DNA from: Catonia carolina
Lineage: Eukaryota; Arthropoda; Insecta; Hemiptera; Achilidae
Assembly (NCBI GenBank): GCA_035578175.1
Contig: JAQMRL010000006.1
Coordinates: 60,133,001-60,197,000 of the forward strand
Direction: 5' to 3'
DNA: 64,000 nt
Within the stretch, counting starts at the first letter, position 1. Each line of letters begins with the position of its first letter. The notes under the pieces are model-generated. The model did no database searches and was not told where the DNA came from. It worked only from the letters and a program-made list of their open reading frames with translations. Positions 44,738 through 56,044 of the stretch are shown piece by piece. A program made the translations under genes and the position numbers.

Positions 44738-45661
44738 AACTAATTTACTATCTCATTTTATCACTGTAAACTTCACAAATATGACGGTAAATTTCTGCTG
44801 CTGTCAAGTTTCTTGCACTTACGAATTGAATTACAGATCGCATCTCTTAATTGGTAGGCAACTCAGTTTTCTATAACATTATAAACTTCTGCACACAGAC
44901 AGCCGATATGACAGCAAATGGCGTTTTACGTGCACAAAGCGTGCTGGGAGTAGATGCGCCCACCCCTTATTTAAAATAGAACCCTTATATTTGCAGTGTT
45001 ATGTTTGTGTAAACAAGAAATTAATTGACTTACGTAGTGGTGCGTCTGCTGATGATCTGTTCTAGGCTCGTCTCTGGTACTTCTATATTTGTTTATTTAT
45101 TGGAGACCAGGAGTAATTGACTAAAAAACTGATATTGTTAAAAATGTTTTTGTATAATCGCTTTTATATTTTGCGACTATACTTGATGCTCTAGAATGGG
45201 ATTTTCCTTCATTCGACACCAGTTTTATTGTAAATTGGCCAAAGTATACCCAAGTTAAGATTTTTGAATCAGTTGCTTCTTCTCAACACCCCACTCTGAT
45301 TTTCAGGGTTAAAAGTAAAATTTTTAAAGAATTTGTTTTAGGATTTAGTATAAAGAATAGACGCATTTTAAGCACCAAAATGTTTTTAGAAATTAATTAA
45401 GAGGTTGTTCCCTTAGTTAATTTAAAAAAAAATTTAAGGATTAACTTCAAAGGTTAAATTAATCTAATTTATAAAAGTAAAGGGGAGACTGAGGTGAAAA
45501 TATCAACTTCTATAATAATAGCCATGAAACTATAATTTTTTGTGTATTGTAAAAATCTCATGAAGCTTGAAATTTTAAAATCTAAAATGTCTCAACACTT
45601 TCAATAAATTTAACAGTATGTAAATTAAAAATATACCTTCATTCTTAAAAAGTAAATAATC
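44738..45661. other. Spacer, nothing recognised
   Basis: Unique-looking, AT-rich at its right end. No coding signal. Confidence 0.4.
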
Positions 45662-46103
45662 TGTTGTGACTTGCTCACACGACTTTCTCTTGAAAATGTG
45701 AATAATAAAACATATAACGTAATTTTAATTACGAGTGAATGACACAAAATGAAAAATCAACCTTTTGTTTAGCGTATTTTTCTCTGTAAAGCCTAGTTTA
45801 GCATGAAAGAGTGATTTTCTGTATTTTTTAACCCAAACTGAGGTTAATTTTCATTTTGCGTCTTTCACTCATGATTTATATTAGGTTATGTTTTTTGAGG
45901 CTAGTTTTTGTTTATTTCTAATGTTTTATTACTAATATTAAGTTATATTGTTAATTATTTGCATTAGCAAGAGAAAGTCGTGTGAGTGTTTTACACCAAA
46001 TTTTTATGAAAATGTTTGTGTTGTGTCCTTTCATGGTTCCTAACTTAAGTTCCAAGTTTTAACTTAGTACACTGTTTCGTTCTTGAGATATCTTGTTCAC
46101 ACA

Positions 46104-46148
<45 letters not shown>

Positions 46149-46300
46149 GTTCACACACACACGCACACACACACACACAGACCAATCACTAAATACTATT
46201 TTTTTGGGTTCAGGGGGCCTGAAAACTTGTATTTCTGGTGAAAACTGACTTGAAAACAATACTTTCCTTCCCTTTAAATTCATTGAGAGCAAGAAAAAGT
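45662..46300. mobile_element. Compound of three H fragments in alternating orientation
   Basis: 45662-45765 is the 3' end on the minus strand. 45770-46000 is the 3' end on the plus strand (to 'gtgtgagtgttttacaccaa'). 46008-46300 is the 5' part on the minus strand, ending 'gagcaagaaaaagta'. Confidence 0.6.
46104..46181. repeat. CT and CA microsatellites
   Basis: About 42 bases of (CT)n at 46104-46146, then (CA)n at 46152-46181. This is an expansion of the short TG/CA block that H elements normally carry at this position. Confidence 0.85.
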
Positions 46301-46744
46301 ATAAGTATTCATATGAAAAAAGATTTTTCATTTTTTGTTGTATCTTTGAACAATATTTATTTTATTAAAAGAAAAACTATTTGTGTTGTACTAAATTCCA
46401 TGCTAAATTTTGATAAACTGCTGGAAAAATTTCAGATTGATTGAATTATTTTTGTGTAAATGGATGCATTTTAATAATATTAGAAAACTTGAAAAAACAT
46501 GATTTATAGTCTTATATTTATTTCATGTATAAAAACATTATGGCACATAAAACTTCACCATGTATGTAGCTAATGGGTGTAGGGGTATTAAATAATTTTT
46601 TTTTAATCTAGTAATACATAACATACTCACGTAAAATACAAAATTCAGTTTATTTTTAAGTAAAACTGACTGTTTTTTCACCTTAGTCGTTGTCCCCCTG
46701 AATTAGGAGGAAATAAATAAAGTTATATGATTTTGTTCTATAAT
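46301..46744. other. 3' flank of paralogue 3
   Basis: AT-rich, nothing recognised. Confidence 0.35.
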
Positions 46745-46755
46745 TTTATTTTATT
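46745..46755 (-). terminator. Polyadenylation signals for paralogue 3
   Basis: Two overlapping AATAAA words on the minus strand, about 50-60 bases past the stop codon. Confidence 0.5.
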
Positions 46756-46806
46756 TCTACTTCACATTTTGTACATGAAATACAGTATTATGATTTTTAA
46801 TTAAGT

Positions 46807-48240
46807 TTAATTAGTGGCATTAAATGGAATATTATAAATGAAATTATTATATAATTCGAATGCCCATTTCGGTTGATCTGTTGGAACCATATGACCTGCG
46901 TTCCTTATAAGTACATCTGTTAATTTATGAGAAGTCTTAATATAACCAGCAACATCGTTTCCGATTCTCCAAATTTGTCGTTTTGCCGATCTGTAATCAT
47001 TTCTACCACTCCATGTCATTTGGCGTAAAAAGTTTTCTGTTAGTGGATATGCGCATATAATGTCTAATTGTCCATTATAAAACATAAAGCGATAATAATC
47101 AAGTAATTCTTCGACCCAATTTACAACAGATTTAGCGATATCATCTTTTAATGATAATTCGACATATTTTGTTTTATCTCCTCTTGGTAAATTACCGACG
47201 TGTACAGCGTGTCTGAAGAATTTACTTACGACAAAATTTTTGTGGTATGGATACCATTTTGCTGAATCTTTATTTACGTAATTGTAATAACCAGTCATAG
47301 CAGTCATGTTATTGTACTTTGTTGCGTAGGGGAAAAATGAGTAACCAATTATTAATTGACTGTATAATACGGTTGCGTTAAACCAGTCTTCATTTTTTAT
47401 TGCACTTACGATTAAGTTACTATGCTGATCGAATTCGATTCTTTGATTATAGTCAATAAATCCTAAATCGTACAAAACCTCGCCATATTTTGGTATCATA
47501 TTTAACGGATCCGTCAAACCATTACCAATCATTAAACCTTGTAAATTAATTTTAATCGGCGATGACGGATTATTTGTATGGATTGATTTACCGAATGCTG
47601 GTATATATTTACCGGCATAAGATTCACCGGTTATATAAAATGGATTCTTTTGAATTTCTGGAAATAATTGTAAAATTTGTACCATAGCTTTAAATAAATC
47701 ATCACCAACCGCTTTTTGATCTTTCGCATATCCATTTAAATTTTTCGTAAAACTGAAACCGGTTCCAACTGGACTATCTATAAATATCATATTACATTTA
47801 CGACTCCATGAATATTTACGGATCTTAATTATATCGTTCTCTATTATGTACGGTCCATTCTCAACAAATAATGCATACAATGATGACCCACCTGGACCTC
47901 CTTGTAACCATATTCCTATCGGCGCCTTCTCCCAATTTTGTTCACTCTGAAAAAGCCAGAAAAATAAATTTGAACCGAATTTCTTATTTACAGTCAACAA
48001 ACCGGCATAACTTTTCACTTCACCAACAAACGGTTCGACTTGAGATAAATTTCGTGCTTCGTCAATTCTTCCAGATTCAATATACGGCGTTAAAAATAAC
48101 GGTTCACCAACATTGTCGTAATTGTTTTTAAATTTTCTGTACAAGTCGTTAATTTTTATATGATTATACCCATGTACACTGTTGTATAACGTAGTAACAA
48201 TTACGAATAATATTATATTTTGGTTATTAATTAACAACAT
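46807..48240 (-). CDS. Secreted serine carboxypeptidase, CPVL/vitellogenic type (paralogue 3)
   Basis: 477 residues, single exon, ATG at 48240. The hydrophobic N-terminus MLLINNQNIILFVIVTTLYN serves as signal peptide. Motifs: PLFLTPYIESGRIDEARNLS, WLQGGPGGSSLYALFVENGP (the most canonical oxyanion loop of the five), SPVGTGFSF, GESYAGKY (Ser207), NGLTDPLNMIPKYGE, NGQLDIICAYP (Asp393), NAGHMVPTD (His450). The triad is intact. Mature cysteines are only in RKCNM and IICAY, as in paralogue 2, grouping these two. It ends FIYNIPFNATN. A poly-A signal follows. It lies between H copies at 45662-46300 and 48769-49695. Substrate and tissue unknown. Confidence 0.93.
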   Translation of the reverse strand: MLLINNQNIILFVIVTTLYNSVHGYNHIKINDLYRKFKNNYDNVGEPLFLTPYIESGRIDEARNLSQVEPFVGEVKSYAGLLTVNKKFGSNLFFWLFQSEQNWEKAPIGIWLQGGPGGSSLYALFVENGPYIIENDIIKIRKYSWSRKCNMIFIDSPVGTGFSFTKNLNGYAKDQKAVGDDLFKAMVQILQLFPEIQKNPFYITGESYAGKYIPAFGKSIHTNNPSSPIKINLQGLMIGNGLTDPLNMIPKYGEVLYDLGFIDYNQRIEFDQHSNLIVSAIKNEDWFNATVLYSQLIIGYSFFPYATKYNNMTAMTGYYNYVNKDSAKWYPYHKNFVVSKFFRHAVHVGNLPRGDKTKYVELSLKDDIAKSVVNWVEELLDYYRFMFYNGQLDIICAYPLTENFLRQMTWSGRNDYRSAKRQIWRIGNDVAGYIKTSHKLTDVLIRNAGHMVPTDQPKWAFELYNNFIYNIPFNATN

Positions 48241-48768
48241 TTTGAAAAACTATTCAATTAAACTTTTTTAAAACATTTACACTAAAATTTTAATATTAAC
48301 AAATGCTGTTCATAATTCAGTTTTCATACTTCAAGTTGTATGCAACAAATGTCAATTAACAATGTCAACTATCAGTCACAATAGTTTATCAATGTATTAA
48401 TAAAAAAAAAAATTCTTTGATTGTCCATTATTTGCCCAATTATAATTTTGTAATTTGTAAATTATTAAGTATTTATTGATAAATTTTATCTCTTAAATAT
48501 GTAATAATAATTTGTTAAAGTTTTATAGTTTTTTCTGTATTTTCTTTTATATAATTTATTCTGTAAAATTATGTTTTTTTACATTTATTCATTTTTTAAA
48601 ATTTAAAGTCAAATCAACTTTTAAGTCATTAGTGACCACGTTACATGATTTATAATAAATGACTGTGAAAATAAAAAATTATGTTAAAATATAAATGAAA
48701 AGTTTTTATTACTTTCATTGAACTGTAATTCTTTCATTGGGGGAGTCTGTCTTCAAAAAAACATTTTT
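48241..48768. other. Upstream flank of paralogue 3
   Basis: AT-rich. No TATA box like those of paralogues 4 and 5. Confidence 0.35.
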
Positions 48769-49695
48769 ACTTTCTCTTGCCTATATGAATATATAGAAAG
48801 GGAAGTATTGTTTTCATGTCGATTTTTTGAAATCTAGTTTTCACCGGATCTACACGTTTTCAGCCCCCTGAACCCAAAAAACATGTTTTAGCGATTGGTC
48901 TGTGTGTGTGTGCGCGCATGCGCGTGTGTGTGTGAACAGAATATCTCAAGAACGGACATCGTATGAACTTGAAACTTAAAACTTAAGTTACATACCACTA
49001 CCGAACCCGACACGAACATTTTCGTCAAAATCGGTCCACCGGAAGTAGTAGTTTATTCGTGTAATTTTTTTTTTTTTTTGCGATTTTCTCAAAAACTGGT
49101 TTTACGATTTTTTGGTTAATCACGTGGTTTACTAAATTTTTTATGCTCTACAAGATAGGGTAGGTGCCATGTTTGCTGAAATTCTTGGTAAGGCTGTTTT
49201 CACAAAAAAAAATTGTTTTTTTAAGATTACGGCTTTAATATGCTTTTAAGCGCAAAAATGTACATAATAAAAGTTGTAGAGAATTTAAAATCCTACAACT
49301 TTTATTTTAAACATTTTTTTTTATAACGCTTAGTTTAGCGGTAATTAGCGATTTTATGTTTTTTCTCACGAAAACATGTGAAAAATCAATTTTTTAAGAG
49401 TTCGGCCGTGGTATGCATTTTACAACAAAATTGTAGATAGTCAAATTTATAGGAAATTTAAAGATCTACAACTTTGATTTTGAGCATTTTTCTCTACTGA
49501 ACCTAGTTTAGCGTGAAAGAGTGATTTTCCGTATTTTTAAGCCGAACTGAGGTCGATTTTCATTTTGCGCCTTTCACTCATGATTAAAATAAGGTTATGT
49601 TTTTTGTTTATTTTTAAATGTTTTATTACTAATGCTAGGTTATATTGGTCATTATTTGCATTGGCAAGAGAAAGTGTGTGTGTTTCACACCAGAT
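48769..49695 (+). mobile_element. Helentron-like repeat H, full-length copy
   Basis: ACTTTCTCTTGCC at the 5' end after a T run, TG/GC microsatellite at 48900-48935, GGCAAGAGAAAGT near the 3' end, then 'gtgtgtgtttcacaccagat' and a T run. Confidence 0.7.
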
Positions 49696-49965
49696 TTTTT
49701 TTTGTCAGCTTAATGTAATTATTTTATTTGATCTTTTATAAAAAGTTCCTTCTTAAGTGACATTTTCGTTTATAAAAATCCCAAGTTCTTCCACCATCTT
49801 CTACGTAAAGCCTCTATGCACCTTAATGTTGCTGGGTGAAAAACGTATATTTTTAAACAATAATAAGACATTGTACAGTAGAGTACAGCTCATTGTTTTA
49901 GCATACAGCACAATACTGCACATTGTGCAATACGTTGTATTGTTTTCAATATATTGCATTGTTTG

Positions 49966-50300
49966 CCCATAATAGGCAGGTGGAGTGTTAAACTATTTGC
50001 ACTCGATCTGCTAGTTTTAGGGCTACAAAAAAATAGTTCCGTTTCTTATCACATGGTCAGCCAATTATATGACTGAAGCATTCAAGAACAGAAGAGGTAG
50101 AGGTGTGAAAGACACTAGTCAAGAGTTATCTCCTCAGAGAGTAATGAATTTCATGCTTTTCGGAGAGCCAAGTATGCTGATAAGCATACTTTTCCACTTA
50201 CTGAGGAAGGCAGTGGTGAACCACCTCACTCCTTGTTTTACTTAGTAAAGCCTCTAGAGGTTCAAACCAGCCTTTTAGCTGATCTCCTAAACAGCAACAC
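49966..50300 (+). repeat. Repeat S, copy 6 (internal deletion)
   Basis: Begins 'tgcccataataggcaggtgg'. A ~60-bp deletion joins 'aatgaatttcat' to 'gcttttcggagag'. It ends 'cctaaacagcaaca'. CATTGT flanks both ends. Confidence 0.65.
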
Positions 50301-50683
50301 ATTGTACTGTATTGTACTATATACAGTGTTGTTTTATTGTACAGTGTTTTGTGTGTGTGTGTTTATGCACATTGTTTTTTTCTCTATATTGGCTTATTTA
50401 TATGAAACTAGTGCCAAATTAAAGAGAAAACTCATCTTTAGGGTACTGACTGGACACAATTGCTTCTAAAAAACTGAACTGGTTGAATTAAATTTTAGTT
50501 TTTAAAAATACTTCAATTCATTCAACAATTTTCTCCATGGTACAGGACATAATATATTTGTAACAGAACAACGTAGTAAAATATTTCTTATGCACATGCA
50601 GCAACTGTTGATTGGGGAAGAGATCTCCTATAACTGCCTCTATGTGATAGTACGAGCAGCGTCAGCAATGATTAATAGCTGTA
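50301..50683. other. Low-complexity TGTA-rich spacer
   Basis: Imperfect TATTGTACTGT-type repeats around 50300-50350 and nothing else recognised. Confidence 0.35.
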
Positions 50684-50946
50684 CTGGCAATAGGAGAATA
50701 GTATCTATGCCTAGTAGTGGGAGAGGCAGAAATAGTACAAGCAGAGCAAGCCTCATCTTCAAATTTTTGTTGAAAATTGTAAAATAATAAACCTCCTCGA
50801 CAACAGCGAAGATAGGCTGGCAATAGGAGAATAGTATCTATGCCTAGTAGTGGGAGAGGCAGAAATAGTACAAGCAGAGCAAGCCTCATCTTCAAATTTT
50901 TGTTGAAAATTGTAAAATAATAAACCTCCTCGACAACAGCGAAGAT
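50684..50946. repeat. 133-bp tandem duplication
   Basis: 50684-50813 and 50817-50946 are essentially identical ('ctggcaataggagaatagta' to 'ctcgacaacagcgaagata'). Offset 133. Confidence 0.85.
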
Positions 50947-51048
50947 ACTCACAGACTGAAACGTTTTAAATACGTTGGAGTTACCTTTACAATTTTTTAA
51001 TCATTTAACTCATTTAATCTTTTTTTCTAATTCTACTACTAGTCATTG

Positions 51049-51320
51049 TTATCTCATAATATGCTCATTATCATCTTCATCATGGTTATCGTCATCTTCA
51101 ATTACTTCGTATTTCAATGTGCAATAACAGCTGTGAATCCTGCATCCTTTGGGTTGGCTTGGTGCCATTTGTTGGAAATTTCCAGATAATAGAACGTTGT
51201 TTTCGGTGCATGTAAATTGGTCGCGAAAAAAGTCATTTCTTAATACTGTACCTAAAATATGACTTTACATTTCAATTAATAATTTTTACACTATTACGTA
51301 TTAAAAAACTTACCTTTCAT
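51049..51320 (-). CDS. Possible small two-exon gene of unknown function
   Basis: Minus strand: ATG at 51320, AAA G then a strong donor (G|GTAAGT at 51314/51313). A 60-bp intron ends in TTTTAG, and exon 2 (51251-51049) continues in phase to TAA. The ~70-residue product is rich in Cys in its middle (QFTCTENN, GCRIHSCYCTLKYEVI) and ends in an acidic tail (EDDDNHDEDDNEHIMR). No signal peptide and no family recognised. An in-frame stop lies just upstream of the ATG. It could equally be a fragment of a larger broken gene. Intergenic between paralogues 3 and 4. Confidence 0.25.
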
Positions 51321-52084
51321 ATTTGTTTGTATCCTCTTCCTTCCAAATTAATATTTCTTTCAAAATATAAAACAGCACTTATGTACATTGTTTTTATTGA
51401 TTATGTAGTTGATGCTGAGATAGAAGATGCTGAGATTAATAGTTGACGTTGGCATAATTACATCATTAGGAGAATGAGTGGACGAAGTGTAATGCTTTAA
51501 ATTACCATGTATTTATGTAGTGCTTGTTGCGGAATTGCAGTGCCGTAAAAGCAGTTTTAATCTTGTTCAATTTTTTACGATTAAATATATGCTGGTTAGT
51601 AAATCATTCCGGATGATAGATTGCCGGATATCAGAGCTTTTACTGTATTAATGCAGGGTTCAGTCAAGTTTATTTATTTTTTTTTTTAAAGTACTACTGA
51701 ATATGTTATATTTTTTTTCATTCAAAGAACTTCATATTTTTATCATCTTTGCTTAAAGTTTATAATTGCATTTTTTTTTAAAACTGATTGCAGAAGAATT
51801 ACCCTTTTTTTAAAAAAAATTATGTATTGAATACAAGAAACTCCAAAAATAGTCTTGGCACACACAGATTGATACATAAGGTACTTGAAATGTATATTAA
51901 TTAAAAATTCAATAACTAGAAAAAAGTTGGAATTCTATTTTATATAATGATTTGTATAATAAATTCATTATATAAAATAGTATTAATGTCAAACTGCAGG
52001 GATGCATTATAAAGATTTATTTTTGAATGAAAATTGGAATTATTGTTAACAAATATTCGTAGTTGATGTTTTGTTGTACCTAAT
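51321..52084. other. AT-rich spacer
   Basis: Nothing recognised. Confidence 0.4.
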
Positions 52085-52090
52085 TTTATT
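52085..52090 (-). terminator. Polyadenylation signal for paralogue 4
   Basis: AATAAA on the minus strand about 50 bases past the stop. Confidence 0.5.
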
Positions 52091-52139
52091 TCTCTAAACA
52101 TGTTTACATGTAATACAATTTAAAAAGTTTTGATAAAAT

Positions 52140-53567
52140 CTAATTGGTGAAATTATATGGAATGTTGTAAATAAAATTATTAAATAATTCAAATGCCTCT
52201 TTCGGTTTATCTGCCGGTACCATGTGACCTGCATTCCTGACAAGTACTTCGGTCAATTTACCAGAAGTTTTTATATAACCAGCTATCTCTTTTCCCATCC
52301 TCCAAATATTTCTTTTTGCCGTTTTATAATCATCTTTGCCGCTCCATTCCATAAGACGTAAAAAATTTTCTGTCAACGGATAAGCAACTATTATATCTAA
52401 TTGTCCATTATAAAACATTATACGATAATAATCGAGTAATTCTTCGACCCAGTTGATAACAGATTTCGTGATGTCGTTGTACAATGCTAGTTCTACGTTA
52501 GATCGGTCATCACGTGATAAATTACCAACATGTACTGCGCGACGAAAAAATTTACTTTTAACAAATTTTTTACTATCTGAATTCCATGCACCTTTTTTAT
52601 CGTCCACGAAATTGAAGTATCTATTCATACCTGTCATATTAGTGTATAACGTTTGGTAAGGAATAAATGGTAAATCTGATATTAACATGCATAACAGTTT
52701 GGTGGCAGATTCCCAATTTTCATCTTTTATTGCGTCTACTACTAAGTGACTGAAATGATCGAACTCGATTTTTTGATTATAATCGATAAATCCTATCTGA
52801 TACAAAAATTCACCGTATTTAGGTATCATATTTATCGGATCTGTTAAACCATTCCCGATCATTAAACCTTGTAAGTTAATTTTAATTGGCGATGATGGAT
52901 TATTCAAATGTATTGCATAACCTAATGCCGGTATATATTTACCGGCATATGATTCACCGGTTATGTAAAATGGATTCGTTTGAAGTTCCGGAAATAATTG
53001 TAAAAATTGTACAATAGCCTTGAATAAATCATTACCGACCATTGTTTGATTTTTGGCGTAACCGCCTACATCATCAGTAAAACTGAAACCTGTTCCAACA
53101 GGATTATCAATAAATATCATATTACTTTTACATGTCCATGAATATTTACGTAATTTAATTTTGTCCTTATGGATCCTATAAGGACCATTTTCTACAAATA
53201 ATCCTAACAATGATGACGAACCTGGACCTCCTTGTAACCATATCGTCAACGGCGCATTTTCCCAATCTTCTTCGCTTAGAAAAAACCAAAAAAATAAATT
53301 TGAATTGAATTTTTTATTGATTGTCAATAAACCGGCGTAACTTTTCACTTCACCAACAAACGGTTGAACTTCTGATAATTTTCTGGCTTCTTCTATTCTT
53401 CCATTTTCAATGTGTGGCGTTAAAAATAATGGTTCACCTTCGTCATCATAATTCTTTTGAAATTTTTTATATAAATCCTTTATTTTTATGTCATCAGAAC
53501 CGTTTACATATTCATATGATATATTAATTATCATAAACAATATTATATTTTGATTAATCAATAACAT
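52140..53567 (-). CDS. Secreted serine carboxypeptidase, CPVL/vitellogenic type (paralogue 4)
   Basis: 475 residues, single exon. The ATG at 53567 is chosen; the frame is open 15 bases further but without ATG. Signal peptide MLLINQNIILFMIINISYEY. Motifs: PLFLTPHIENGRIEEARKLS, WLQGGPGSSSLLGLFVENGP, NPVGTGFSF, GESYAGKY (Ser206), NGLTDPINMIPKYGE, NGQLDIIVAYP (Asp391), NAGHMVPAD (His448; Ala replaces the usual Thr). The triad is intact. The ICAY cysteine of paralogues 1-3 is Val and RKCN is now TCKSN, so the cysteine set differs; LLCM adds one. With paralogue 5 it forms a clear subgroup (GGPGSSSLL, IIVAY). A poly-A signal and an upstream TATA box are visible. Confidence 0.93.
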   Translation of the reverse strand: MLLINQNIILFMIINISYEYVNGSDDIKIKDLYKKFQKNYDDEGEPLFLTPHIENGRIEEARKLSEVQPFVGEVKSYAGLLTINKKFNSNLFFWFFLSEEDWENAPLTIWLQGGPGSSSLLGLFVENGPYRIHKDKIKLRKYSWTCKSNMIFIDNPVGTGFSFTDDVGGYAKNQTMVGNDLFKAIVQFLQLFPELQTNPFYITGESYAGKYIPALGYAIHLNNPSSPIKINLQGLMIGNGLTDPINMIPKYGEFLYQIGFIDYNQKIEFDHFSHLVVDAIKDENWESATKLLCMLISDLPFIPYQTLYTNMTGMNRYFNFVDDKKGAWNSDSKKFVKSKFFRRAVHVGNLSRDDRSNVELALYNDITKSVINWVEELLDYYRIMFYNGQLDIIVAYPLTENFLRLMEWSGKDDYKTAKRNIWRMGKEIAGYIKTSGKLTEVLVRNAGHMVPADKPKEAFELFNNFIYNIPYNFTN

Positions 53568-53661
53568 ATTATTTTTAAACACTGAACTTGCACAAATATT
53601 TAATATTTATTAAATTATTTAACACAACACTCCAATTTATATTTTCACTTTTGTACTTAAA

Positions 53662-53668
53662 TTTTATA
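53662..53668 (-). promoter_or_regulatory. TATA box candidate for paralogue 4
   Basis: The minus strand reads GCTTGTATAAAATT about 95-101 bases before the ATG. The word CTTGTATAAAA is repeated upstream of paralogue 5. Confidence 0.4.
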
Positions 53669-54082
53669 CAAGCTAATGTAATGCATTCTACTAAATATAA
53701 TACGTGCTGTAAATAATCAGCTGCCTTAATATTCTGCTGTAATTTATACATATTTATATATATATATATATATATATAATTTGTAAAAAGTTTTTCCTGT
53801 TGTTTAGTTTTTAAATTGTTATAATTAAGTTATTAAGTTGTAGCTACTGAAAATTATATCAGCCAAATATAATTTATCATAATTAAATTTTTTCTTTTTA
53901 CGTACTGGTCTCAAAATTCAAATTTTTTTTTTAAATATGATTAATGTTTATTTACAAAGCTATTAATAGTTTGTGTGGACAGTAACAACACTTCAATCTA
54001 TTAGAAGTAAAGTTATTAAAAATATGACGGAAAATTAATTTTATCAATTCATTATATATTTTTTTTTTAAATGTACCGTTAT
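53669..54082. other. AT-rich spacer with (TA)n
   Basis: A (TA)n run lies at about 53754-53779; nothing else. Confidence 0.45.
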
Positions 54083-54455
54083 CTGCCCATAACAGACATG
54101 TGGAGTGTTAAATTATTTGCACTCGATCTGCTAGATCCTGGGCTACAAAAAATAGTTCTGTTTCTTATCACATGGTCAGCCAATTATATGACTAAAGCAT
54201 TTAAGAACAGAAGAAGAGGTGTAAAAGACACTAGTCAGAGTTATCTCATCTGAGAGTAATGAATTTGCATTATACAGCCAGACCCTTTAGTGAATGAAGT
54301 GAAGGCATCATTTGCAGGATTGAAAGTAATGCTTTTCAGAAGGTCTGGAGTGCTGATAGCATAGACATTGGTAAACCATCTCACTTCTCGTGTTACTTAG
54401 TAAAGCCTCTAGAGGTTCAAACCAGCCTTTCAGCTGATGACCTAAATACGACAAT
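54083..54455 (+). repeat. Repeat S, copy 7
   Basis: From 'tctgcccataacagacatg' to 'gatgacctaaatacgacaa'. Small internal deletions near 54350. Confidence 0.7.
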
Positions 54456-54803
54456 CTATGTTTTTTCTTGACAGCAGTATCTGTAGGACCATGATGATTA
54501 GTTTTGCGTTTGGGCATTTATTTTCTTTACTTCCCAGTACTCCCTCATTCCATGTAATTGCTCTTCTTGCCTCTCCTGGGTTCATTCCACTCTAGTTCTC
54601 TTGGTCTGAAACTCTTAAAATTTTTTCACTTTCTGTCTGAATGTATCTCTATCCATGATATCATGTGCTTCTATCCTTGCTTCCTCCGGATCCTCCCTGA
54701 CTTGCCTCAATAATTTGTAATGAAAGGCGAGAAATATTGAATAATGTAAAATATCGTGCCGGAAAGAGAGGGTAATCACGCTGCAGGTTGATGTACATTT
54801 TTT

Positions 54804-55866
54804 ACTTCTCTTGCCATGTATGAATACATAGGAAAGGAAATTATTGTTTTCAATGATTTTTCAAAATCAAGTTTTCACTGGAATAGGTACACGTTTTAAT
54901 CCACCCTGAACCCAAAAAAACATGTTTTTAGCAATTGTTCTGTGTGTGCGCGTACGAGTGTGAACAAACTATCCCAAGAATGAAACATCATACGAAGATG
55001 GAAACTGAAACTTCATTTAGGGACCATAAGAGGCCTGACATAAATATTTTCATCAAAATCTGTCAACCGGAAGTAGTAGTTTATTCGTGTGATTTTTCAC
55101 TTTTTGCAATATTCTCAAAAACGGCTCCTATGAATTGTTTTTTAATCATCTCATTTACTCCATTTTTTATGCTCGACAAGGTAGGGTAAGTGTCATGTCT
55201 GCTGAAATTCTTGGGGAGGCTGATTCTTTTAGGAAAAAGTGGTTTACCAAAGATTGCGGTCTTATGTGCATTTTAGAGCAAAAGTGCATATAATTAAAGT
55301 TGTAGAACATTTAAAAACCTACAACTTTTATTTCAAATATTTTTCGTAAAACGTTTAGTTCAGCAGCAGTTAAGAGTGATTTTCTGTTTTTTTCTCCATG
55401 AAAATCTATAAAAATGGGATTTTTGAGATTATGGCCTTAGTATGCATTTAAGACAAAAATGTATATAATTACAGTATTATAAAATAAAAAATCTACCACT
55501 TTTATTTCATACATTTTTTTGTACAACGCTTAGTTTAGCGCCAGTTAATGATTTTCTGTTGTTTTCTCATCAAAATCCGTAAAAAATGGTTTTTTTTTAG
55601 ATTGTGGCCTTAGTATGCATTTATGAGAAAAATGTGTATAATCAAAGTTATAAGAAGTTAAGAATATCAACTTTTATTTTACGCAACTACAACTTTTATT
55701 TTAAGCATTCTTTGCTACAGAGGTTGTTTTTCATTTTGCGTCTTTCACTCAAGATTAAAATTAGGTAATGTTTTTCATTTTGCATTGTTTACTTATGATT
55801 AAACATAGGTTTACTGGTCATTATTTACATTGGCAAAAGAAAGTCATGTGAGTGTTTCACAACAAA
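54804..55866 (+). mobile_element. Helentron-like repeat H, full-length copy
   Basis: Starts ACTTCTCTTGCC after a T run and has a duplicated middle block (about 55270-55680). It ends GGCAAAAGAAAGT, 'gtgagtgtttcacaac', AAAT before a T run. It lies ~180 bp past the stop of paralogue 5. Confidence 0.65.
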
Positions 55867-55990
55867 TTTTTTTTATCAGGAAATTGACAAAACTCGGGTG
55901 ACCTTGATGGAAGCCAATGTTTGATGAGGATGAAATGCGTAATTATAGTTAAGTAAATTTTCACTGTTGATTTTGTTTTGTTATAACTAA

Positions 55991-55996
55991 TTTATT
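55991..55996 (-). terminator. Polyadenylation signal for paralogue 5
   Basis: AATAAA on the minus strand about 50 bases past the stop codon. Confidence 0.5.
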
Positions 55997-56044
55997 TCTT
56001 CTATATACATTTTTTTACATGAAGTACAAAATTTGTAGTAAAAT

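Noticed and set aside
46104..46181. CRISPR-like or satellite array
   Set aside because: Simple CT and CA dinucleotide runs with no spacers.
51049..51320. PIF1-helicase motif in the small ORF (LLSGNFQQMAPSQPKGC)
   Set aside because: A faint resemblance to the helicase GDFRQ...P-KG block, but no other helicase motif is nearby; too weak to claim.
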